Notes under the pieces: model-generated
Told to the model about the DNA's origin: nothing
What the model saw: only the letters and a program-made list of their open reading frames with translations
The model's database searches: none
Assembly (NCBI GenBank): GCA_034417075.1
Contig: DAOULU010000017.1
Location: 62,001-126,000 of the forward strand
Origin: WVZH01 sp034417075
GTDB taxonomy: Bacteria; Chloroflexota; Anaerolineae; Anaerolineales; E44-bin32
Length of the DNA: 64,000 nucleotides
Direction: 5' to 3'
In this document: positions 57,996 to 64,000 of the stretch, piece by piece
Position numbering within the stretch: the stretch's first letter is position 1
Layout of the letters: the number at the start of each line of letters is the position of its first letter
Translations under genes and position numbers: made by a program

Positions 57996-59216
57996 TCAGC
58001 CGAACATTCCTGAGGGACGTTCTCCATCTTCATCCTTCGCAGGCGGTGGTACCGGAACCGTCGCTTGGCCTCCGGAATCCGCATTTGCTGGCGGCGAAAT
58101 AGGACCTTGAGGGATTACGTTCTGCGAAGGATTGGCAATTGCAGGCCGTACTGCGCGATGGAACAGATAGCCAATCACCAGAATCGCAATCCCTACGATG
58201 GTGATCAAGACTCCTACCCCCATCACTTCACCCGTTACCTTATCACGAACGGCGGTTACTGGAACCAGCAGCATGTCGTACAGCGCTCTAGATTGCTGGC
58301 GGAATTCTACCGAAGCCTGCTGCCAATAACGGTTGAATGTGGTGCCTGCAGAAAAACCAAGCGCGATGGTCAATATGCCAGCGATCAGTAACGGCAAGCC
58401 CCACCAAAGGGCAACATCACGCCAAGAACGAATCGCTAGGATCATGATCAACCCGAGCAACGCAGCGGACAGCAGCCAGCCCCCCATCGTAAAGGCACGA
58501 ACCATGCGGATGCGTTCCTTCAAGAGCAGCACATCGTCGAGGTTCAGATCATTTTGTTCAGTATCGAAAGCCGAGAATGTCGGCGGCAAATCACGGAAGA
58601 AACCCTGGAAGCGCTGTGTTGCGAACTCAATCAGTTCTGTCCGGTAAGGCTCTGGCGGCTCGCAGTAGAGAATGGCGGGATGCCCTGCTTCCAGAGATGC
58701 TTGCTGCATGCGGTCTACCTGATCTTGCGTGCACGTGGGCCAGGAGTCGACGATCAAATCGATGACTTCCAGCATACCTTCACCCTGCATCCGCGCTTTG
58801 ATCGGCCGCATATCGATCTCGATGCCCGGCGTCAGCCGGTCGTCATCGAGCCAGGTATTGATCGACATAACGGCTGCCTTAATCTGATTCTCCATCCACG
58901 CATCCGGCAGGAGTAAATCGACGATGCGATCCCATTCATCGACAGACAGATCGCTGAGGGCTCGGCGGACCTCCGAATCGTCCTCGAAATCGTCGCCGAA
59001 TTCCATTTCGGAAAGCATCTCGGAGATGCTGTTCCGGAGAATTCCGGAAGCAATCAAACTTTCGTTTAGTGTGCTACTGAGCTCCTCGGGATTGAAGATC
59101 ACATTCGAACTGAAGAAAGCCAGTAAGCCAAACGGTAGCGTGATAATGAAGATCAGCACGCAAATAGCAGCTAGGATTCTCATCGAGAGTTGCAAACAAC
59201 TCATCGGTTCTGACAC
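57996..59216 (-). CDS. Hypothetical membrane protein
   Basis: 406 residues. A first helix (about 13-37, ILAAICVLIFIITLPFGLLAFF), then a large extracytoplasmic region of about 190 residues rich in Asp/Glu with two or three Cys, then three helices (about 245-270, 278-300 and 340-362), and a Pro-rich C-terminal tail (QGPISPPANADSGGQATVPV). No family recognised with confidence; similar 4-TM proteins of unknown function occur in Chloroflexota. GTG at 59216 is supported by AGAGGAG at good spacing; internal ATGs at 59204 and 59183 are alternatives. Confidence 0.7.
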   Translation of the reverse strand: MSEPMSCLQLSMRILAAICVLIFIITLPFGLLAFFSSNVIFNPEELSSTLNESLIASGILRNSISEMLSEMEFGDDFEDDSEVRRALSDLSVDEWDRIVDLLLPDAWMENQIKAAVMSINTWLDDDRLTPGIEIDMRPIKARMQGEGMLEVIDLIVDSWPTCTQDQVDRMQQASLEAGHPAILYCEPPEPYRTELIEFATQRFQGFFRDLPPTFSAFDTEQNDLNLDDVLLLKERIRMVRAFTMGGWLLSAALLGLIMILAIRSWRDVALWWGLPLLIAGILTIALGFSAGTTFNRYWQQASVEFRQQSRALYDMLLVPVTAVRDKVTGEVMGVGVLITIVGIAILVIGYLFHRAVRPAIANPSQNVIPQGPISPPANADSGGQATVPVPPPAKDEDGERPSGMFG

Positions 59217-59399
59217 GGCTTTACTCCTCTTTTACGCTCCATTCTTACTTTCGCAAAGTTGTACCGGGAGTAATCCCACCTCTCGAGAGCAAATTATACA
59301 CTCGAGCCCCGCTTGCGGATAGAAACGAACAAACGAGACGCATCAACGCCTCGTTTGTTCGCTAGTCAACTGAAAGTTCGTTGCCAAACCTCATGTTTC

Positions 59400-60446
59400 C
59401 TATCGAAATTCGGTCATGACCTTTTCCAGCGCCTCTTTGGAGGGCCGTAATTCCTTCTGCTGAAGCCGAGCGAGGGGTTTGTCGACGAGATTTTCCACCG
59501 ATTGGAATGTTTCCTGCTTTTGGTTGAGATAGATCAAACCCGTGGCCAATATTTCGGCACAACACGTTTCCTCGAGAAGCTGCATGGCGGCAAGCCTGTC
59601 CGACGTATCGTGGTTGTGCTCCAGCTTCTTGAGCACCAAACGGGACTTGTTGTGCAGTTCGACTTCGACGATTTCCCCGGGCTCGATTTCCATCTCAATT
59701 TCATCATAGGAAGGTACCCAGGTGACGTCGTGCAAGGGATATTCGTGTTCGATTCCCCACGAATAACTCTTCGTGGATTCATCGCGATTGTTGAACGTCA
59801 CGCAGGGGCTGATGATGTCGAGCACCGCCGTTCCCTGGAAATTGAGTGCGGATTTCAACAGCTCCTTGACCTGTTTGGGATCTCCCGCAAATGATCGCGC
59901 CACGAAACCGCAGTTGGCGATGAGCGCTTCCATGCACAAATCGATCGGCATAAAAGGATTCACGCCCATCTTCTTCAATTTCTGTCCTTGATCGGCAGTT
60001 GCGGAAAACTGCCCTTTGGTCAGCCCATAAACGCCGTTGTTTTCGATGATGTAGACCATGGGCACGTTGCGGCGCATGAGGTGGATAAATTGACCGATGC
60101 CGATGCTCGCCGTGTCTCCGTCCCCAGAGACGCCAATCGTCTTCAGGGATCGATTGGCGATCGAGGCGCCGGTGGCGATGGACGGCATACGTCCATGCAC
60201 GGCATTGAAGCCATGCGAACGACTCATGAAATACGTTGGACTCTTACTCGAGCAGCCGATGCCGGAAATCTTGATCACATTCTCGGGCTGGATGGATAGC
60301 TCGTAGCAGGCTGCCATGATTTGGCTCGAGATGGAATTGTGTCCGCATCCCTGGCACAATGTAGTTGGCCGCCCCTTATAATCCGTTCTGGAAAGACCAA
60401 TTTCGTTCACTTTTTTCTTTGCTCTTCCGTTGCCATTATCCTTCAT
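59400..60446 (-). CDS. 2-oxoacid:ferredoxin oxidoreductase beta subunit (second system)
   Basis: 348 residues. TPP subunit with LCQGCGHNSISSQI, SGIGCSSKSPTYF, GRMPSIATGASIAN and the TPP motif GDGDTASIGIGQFIHLMRRNVPMVYIIENNGVYGLTKGQFS. The C-terminal extension (LVLKKLEHNHDTSDRLAAMQLLEE) matches the two-subunit 2-oxoacid:ferredoxin enzymes of archaeal and actinobacterial type. ATG 60446 has GAGG upstream; longer starts add non-conserved residues. It overlaps the alpha-gene stop by 11 bases. Confidence 0.9.
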   Translation of the reverse strand: MKDNGNGRAKKKVNEIGLSRTDYKGRPTTLCQGCGHNSISSQIMAACYELSIQPENVIKISGIGCSSKSPTYFMSRSHGFNAVHGRMPSIATGASIANRSLKTIGVSGDGDTASIGIGQFIHLMRRNVPMVYIIENNGVYGLTKGQFSATADQGQKLKKMGVNPFMPIDLCMEALIANCGFVARSFAGDPKQVKELLKSALNFQGTAVLDIISPCVTFNNRDESTKSYSWGIEHEYPLHDVTWVPSYDEIEMEIEPGEIVEVELHNKSRLVLKKLEHNHDTSDRLAAMQLLEETCCAEILATGLIYLNQKQETFQSVENLVDKPLARLQQKELRPSKEALEKVMTEFR

Positions 60447-62286
60447 GTCGTTTTTCCTCTGCATTTCGAACTGCCTCGGAAGACCAGTCCGCATCGAGCG
60501 GTAAGCCGTTGTTCTTGGTCAGGGAAACCAACTTCGTCGCCAATTCAGGCCACTCGAGTTGAAGCAGTTGATGCATCTGTCCATCGGTGTTCATTTCAAT
60601 GACGTACACGCACTCGTGTTCTTGTATAAATTCTTTCACGGTCTTGGAAAAGGGAATCGCACGGATGCGCAAATAATCCGTCTCTATGCCTTCAGCCGAC
60701 AGATATTCGCGTGCCTCGACGATGGCAGGGTCCGTCGATCCGAAGGCAATGATCCCCACTTCGGTATCGTCCATATACTGCACCACGGGAGCAGGCAGTA
60801 CATCGCGAACGCTTTCCAACTTTCTCCAAAGCCTCTCGATGTTGGCGTCCCAGTCTTGTGCCTTTTCACTGTAAATTGCCCGCTCGTCGTGCCCCGTGCC
60901 GCGGGTGAAGAATGCCGCCAGGGGGTGATCCGTTCCCGGAAGCGTGCGCGGGGCAATCCCGTCATTGTCTATGTCACGATAGCGGCCATAGTCTCCCAGC
61001 TTTTCCAATTCTTCCGCGGATAACACTTTGCCGCGATCCATGTCTTCCTCGGGGTACTGGAAAGGCTTTGATACCCACAGGTTCATGCCCAGATCCAGGT
61101 CACTGAGCACGAAGACCGGCGTCTGGAAACGCTCGGCAAGATCGAATGCACGCCATCCGAACTCGAAACACTCGTGCGGTGCAGCGGGGATCAGGATCGT
61201 GTGGCGAGTATCTCCATGGCTGAGGAAGCGGACAGGAAGCACGTCACCTTGCGATGTGCGCGTGGGCAAACCGGTGCTGGGTCCCATGCGTTGCACGTCC
61301 CAAATTACGATCGGTATCTCGGCAAAGAAAGCCAGGCCGGCGAATTCGGACATGAGCGAAATTCCAGGCCCGGATGTTGAGGTCATGGCTCGTGCGCCGA
61401 CCCATCCCGCACCGACGGCCATCCCAATCGCAGCGAGCTCATCCTCAGCCTGGACCACGGCGTAGGTGGCTTTTCCAGTCTCGGGATCGGAGCGTAAATG
61501 AGGTAAGTAATACTCGAGCGTCTCTGCGAGACTGGAAGCCGGTGTGATTGGATACCAGGAAGCAACCGTCACACCGCCATAAATCGCACCCAACGCTGCT
61601 GCCGTATTCCCATCGACCAGGAGGAGTTCTTCGTCCTTCGGCATCCTTTCCACGCGATAGGGGTCGCGCTTGGCTAGATTGTCGCGAACCCACGATGCCG
61701 CCAGATCGATCATTTTCATGTTCAAGGCGACGGATTTCTCCCGGCCGCCAAAATGGGTATCCAAAGCGCTGCGTATCTCTTCGATATCGATCTCCAGGAT
61801 TTCAGTCAGCACGCCTACATAGACCATGTTGGCTACGTACTCGCGTAATTGTTTGGGAGGCTCTGCTTCGATAACAAGGTCTCGAACCGGGACGGGGTAG
61901 AAGATGACGTCCGGTCGATCCGTCGGTTCGGTCAAGCGATCGTCGTAGAAACACACACCACCCTGCTTCAAATCTTTGAGATCTTCGCGAAACGTCGCCA
62001 TGTTCATGGCGACGAGAAGATCAGCTTTCAGCTTGTTCGCCGTGTGGCCTTCAGCGTTGACACGAATGGTGTACCACGTCGGCAAACCCTGGATGTTGGA
62101 TGGGAACAGATTCTTACCGCAAACCGGTATGCCCATGCGAAAAAAAGCCCGCACGAGTGCCAGATTGGAAGTCTGGCTGCCCGATCCGTTTACCGTGGCA
62201 ACGACCAGGGTAAAATCGTTAACGATCGGCCGTTGCGATTCCACTACACTCGCCGCTTCCTTCTGCTTTAATTGAGATTTACTCAT
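60436..62286 (-). CDS. 2-oxoacid:ferredoxin oxidoreductase gamma-alpha fusion subunit (second system)
   Basis: 616 residues. The gamma domain comes first (about 25-200: FTLVVATVNGSGSQTSNLALVRAFFRMGIPVCGKNLFPSNIQGLPTW), then the alpha pyrimidine domain (about 215-450: LLLVDGNTAAALGAIYGGVTVASWYPITPASSLAE, VQAEDELAAIGMAVGAGWVGARAMTSTSGPGISLM, GPSTGLPTRTSQGDVL) and the C-terminal core domain. This is the two-subunit type, usually O2-tolerant, acting on 2-oxoglutarate or broad 2-oxoacids. Regulated presumably by the GntR protein upstream, whose end overlaps this start by 8 bases. Confidence 0.92.
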   Translation of the reverse strand: MSKSQLKQKEAASVVESQRPIVNDFTLVVATVNGSGSQTSNLALVRAFFRMGIPVCGKNLFPSNIQGLPTWYTIRVNAEGHTANKLKADLLVAMNMATFREDLKDLKQGGVCFYDDRLTEPTDRPDVIFYPVPVRDLVIEAEPPKQLREYVANMVYVGVLTEILEIDIEEIRSALDTHFGGREKSVALNMKMIDLAASWVRDNLAKRDPYRVERMPKDEELLLVDGNTAAALGAIYGGVTVASWYPITPASSLAETLEYYLPHLRSDPETGKATYAVVQAEDELAAIGMAVGAGWVGARAMTSTSGPGISLMSEFAGLAFFAEIPIVIWDVQRMGPSTGLPTRTSQGDVLPVRFLSHGDTRHTILIPAAPHECFEFGWRAFDLAERFQTPVFVLSDLDLGMNLWVSKPFQYPEEDMDRGKVLSAEELEKLGDYGRYRDIDNDGIAPRTLPGTDHPLAAFFTRGTGHDERAIYSEKAQDWDANIERLWRKLESVRDVLPAPVVQYMDDTEVGIIAFGSTDPAIVEAREYLSAEGIETDYLRIRAIPFSKTVKEFIQEHECVYVIEMNTDGQMHQLLQLEWPELATKLVSLTKNNGLPLDADWSSEAVRNAEEKRHEG

Positions 62287-63022
62287 AAGGAGTCACTCCC
62301 ATCGTTTTGATTAAAGAATCGATCTCCGACTTGCTATCGTTTGTCGGTCGATAGTTGTCCATTTCCGAAGATTGCCGCAGTAGACCGATGTGTTCCACAA
62401 GCGCCTGGTATCCGGTTTCGTAATCACCTGCCACGATCGCATCTACCATCTTTTCGTGATATTCCCACACACGGTGTAAGTACTCGTAATCGCTGTAGCG
62501 CTGAGAGCCAATGCGTTCGTAAAAATGCCAGTAAGCTTCCAATATCGCCTGCAGAATGGGGTTGTCGAGTCGCGAGTAAATTGTGAGATGAAGCTGGCAA
62601 TGCTCGCTGTGAGGAATCTGGATTGGGGTACTTTTCAGACGCTGCCAGGCCCTGTCGATCAGTTCCTGCAGCAGTTTTTTGTCTTCATCTCGTAGCAATC
62701 GAACGGCTTCGTTCCAGAAGCCCGCTTCCAAGTGGTTGCGCAGCATGCCCAGCGAATCGAATAGCCCTGGATTGGACGTCATCCCAAACTGCAATCCGGT
62801 GATCAAGGTTGGCAATAAGGAAAAAGCCTGCGTTCTCGTTCCGGTTTTTGGCCGTACCTCGACGAAACCCAGGGTGCGCGCGACCTCGAGCTGTTCACGT
62901 AGTTTGCTTTTACTGATCCCAAGCTGTGCTGCGATTTTCTTGATAGGTGGAAGTCTCTGGCCCGGCGGCGCATCCAAATTTGCGAGGTATGTAAGGAACT
63001 CGGATTGCATTGTGTCATTCAT
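62279..63022 (-). CDS. GntR/FCD-family transcriptional regulator
   Basis: 247 residues. Winged helix at about 15-75 (RLPPIKKIAAQLGISKSKLREQLEVARTLGFVEVRPKTGTR) and an FCD ligand domain at about 85-225, with metal/ligand histidines in HLTIYSRLDNP, HRVWEYHEKMVDAI and VEHIGLLRQ. FCD regulators respond to small organic acids such as lactate, pyruvate or citrate. First gene of the second oxidoreductase operon, overlapping the alpha gene by 8 bases, so it very probably controls this operon and itself. AAGG lies six bases before the ATG. Confidence 0.9.
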   Translation of the reverse strand: MNDTMQSEFLTYLANLDAPPGQRLPPIKKIAAQLGISKSKLREQLEVARTLGFVEVRPKTGTRTQAFSLLPTLITGLQFGMTSNPGLFDSLGMLRNHLEAGFWNEAVRLLRDEDKKLLQELIDRAWQRLKSTPIQIPHSEHCQLHLTIYSRLDNPILQAILEAYWHFYERIGSQRYSDYEYLHRVWEYHEKMVDAIVAGDYETGYQALVEHIGLLRQSSEMDNYRPTNDSKSEIDSLIKTMGVTPYE

Positions 63023-63032
63023 CTCAAACCTT

Positions 63033-63050
63033 GATCACTACGTAATCATC
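63033..63050. promoter_or_regulatory. Candidate GntR operator
   Basis: Imperfect 18-bp palindrome GATCACTACGTAATCATC (14 of 18 positions symmetric, centred on TACGTA) immediately before the regulator gene and at the predicted transcription start. Confidence 0.45.
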
Positions 63051-63056
63051 TGACAT

Positions 63057-63085
63057 ATATTACAAATCCGATCTATTAAAGTCTA
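63057..63085 (-). promoter_or_regulatory. Candidate promoter of the regulator/oxidoreductase operon
   Basis: On the minus strand, TAGACT (63085-63080) and TAATAT (63062-63057), each four of six to consensus, with a 17-base spacer. The start would fall within the palindrome at 63033-63050. Confidence 0.4.
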
Positions 63086-63203
63086 TCGCACGGATAATGG
63101 CATGTCAAACCGAGGCGGGCCGGTAGATTTTTCGTGCGAATTGCCTGCGAGTGTGGGCTACTCGAATGCTCCATGAATGTGTCCATTCTGGTAAAATGCG
63201 GTG

Positions 63204-63857
63204 ATGCTATTGAGTCGAATTCTCCCCATACTGCGCATTTGTATTCTGCTCGCCGCGATCGTGCTGATGCTTCTTCTGCCGCGTTGGCTGCTTCGGCATC
63301 GATACGCCGATCGCATCCTCGATCTGCAGGAGGCACCCGCACGGCCGATCGCCATCGTTCTTGGAGCAGGCTTGAGAAGAGACGGCATGCCGACGACCGT
63401 ACTGGCGGATCGGGTTCGAACGGCTGTCATGCTATATCGGTCGGGCAAAGTTGGTAAAATTCTCATGAGCGGTTCAGGTTCAGCCGATAAGGACGAACCG
63501 CAAGCCATGCGATCACTGGCTTTGGAACTCGGTGTAGCAGACGAGGACATCCTTGTCGATCGAGAAGGCATTCGCACCTTCGAGACTTGCCTGCGAGCAG
63601 CTGAAACCTTCGACATAGACCAGGCGCTCATCGTCACCCAGATGTTTCATCTGCCGAGGGCGATGGCACTTTGTGAGGCGCATAACGTTGACGCGATCGG
63701 CGTGCGTGCCGACCTGCACATTTACCGGGCGAGCTTCTTGTGGAACTTGCGTGAGATTCCCGCCAGCCTTCGAGCCTTATGGGACGTTTACCGACATCGT
63801 TCGACAGGTAACAACAAACCTGTAGAATTGGGCTCCCAGGAACCGAATTGCAGTTGA
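63204..63857 (+). CDS. YdcF/SanA-like DUF218 membrane-anchored protein
   Basis: 217 residues. One N-terminal helix (about 10-28, LRICILLAAIVLMLLLPRWLL) and a DUF218 domain: PIAIVLGAGLRRDGMPTTVLADRVRTAVMLYRSGKVGKILMSGSGS, DREGIRTFETCLRAAETF, VTQMFHLPRAMALCEAHNVDAIGVRAD. SanA of E. coli, the same group, affects envelope permeability to vancomycin. ATG at 63204 (GTG 63201 adds one residue). A TAAAAT box ends six bases before the ATG, so the mRNA may be leaderless. Next gene starts one base after the stop. Confidence 0.87.
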   Translation: MLLSRILPILRICILLAAIVLMLLLPRWLLRHRYADRILDLQEAPARPIAIVLGAGLRRDGMPTTVLADRVRTAVMLYRSGKVGKILMSGSGSADKDEPQAMRSLALELGVADEDILVDREGIRTFETCLRAAETFDIDQALIVTQMFHLPRAMALCEAHNVDAIGVRADLHIYRASFLWNLREIPASLRALWDVYRHRSTGNNKPVELGSQEPNCS

Positions 63858-63858
63858 T

Positions 63859-64000
63859 ATGATGGAACGTCAGCAGGCGCTAGATTTGCTTCACCAATAC
63901 GTGAAGAATCAATCCCTTCGTCGCCACATGTACGCGGTGGAGGCTGCGATGCGGGATTATGCCGTGCGCCTGAATGGCGATCCTCAGGAATGGGGGCTCT
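63859..64000 (+). CDS. HD-domain phosphohydrolase (3' partial)
   Basis: First 47 residues: MMERQQALDLLHQYVKNQSL, then RRHMYAVEAAMRDYA and GDPQEWGL, the start of the HDIG/YfbR-like family in which R-H-xxx-VE-xAM precedes LLHDxD. The window ends before the HD pair. The start may be ATG 63859 or 63862. Confidence 0.8.
   Translation, partial: MMERQQALDLLHQYVKNQSLRRHMYAVEAAMRDYAVRLNGDPQEWGL

Overview
The window looks like a chromosomal contig of a Chloroflexota bacterium, probably Anaerolineae-like. This rests on the gene mix: many GAF-rich sensors, a complete branched-chain amino acid ABC operon with a TEEP-rich lipoprotein binding protein, CotH/DUF4956/VTC genes, and 2-oxoacid:ferredoxin oxidoreductases. 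The assignment is an inference; no rRNA gene is present to confirm it. Base composition is moderately GC-rich. The stretches near 11.2-13.6 kb, 29.5-30.5 kb and 40.2-41 kb look AT-richer and less ordered, as accessory DNA does.

Layout. 1-5 kb: the end of a peptide/nickel-type ABC permease pair, a PiT phosphate transporter, miaA and yraN on the minus strand, cinA, and tRNA-Gly(CCC) behind a perfect consensus promoter. 5.3-11.2 kb: binding protein plus livHMGF, with a strong promoter and hairpins. 11.2-14.0 kb: a scarred region. A block made of the livF 3' end, a structured RNA and the 5' end of a response-regulator gene is present twice about 2.25 kb apart. A metallophosphoesterase gene and a decayed IS3-type transposase remnant lie between the copies. 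13.9-27.4 kb: a long co-directional signalling cluster with two stand-alone receiver proteins, three membrane GAF sensors without kinase domains, an SDR enzyme, a ParA-type ATPase, a complete hybrid-free histidine kinase, a threonine-synthase-like enzyme fused to a receiver domain, and an EamA transporter.

27.6-40 kb: a GEVED-type lipoprotein, a GxxExxY gene bracketed by 36-bp repeats, argF, pyk, a divergent DAHP synthase, two methyltransferases, two CPBP proteases, an ABC exporter pair, and a 34-residue lysine-rich protein. 40-46 kb: lipoproteins around a CotH, DUF4956, VTC-domain operon.

46.3-63 kb: a carbon-metabolism island. A minus-strand korDABC-like operon diverges from a plus-strand operon encoding an ATP-grasp acyl-CoA synthetase beta subunit with a C-terminal 8-Cys Fe-S domain, its alpha subunit, a citryl-CoA-lyase-type protein, a degenerate HD protein, both subunits of a LeuCD-type hydro-lyase, an isocitrate/isopropylmalate-type dehydrogenase and an MmgE/PrpD protein. 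A second two-subunit 2-oxoacid:ferredoxin oxidoreductase with its own GntR/FCD regulator follows. Together these could interconvert acetyl-CoA plus oxaloacetate, citrate, isocitrate, 2-oxoglutarate and succinyl-CoA, in either the reductive or the oxidative direction.

The strongest leads for new biology are the GAF/ParA/kinase/ThrC-REC signalling cluster, the duplicated structured RNA, and the Fe-S-extended citryl-CoA synthetase-like operon with its attenuator-like leader.
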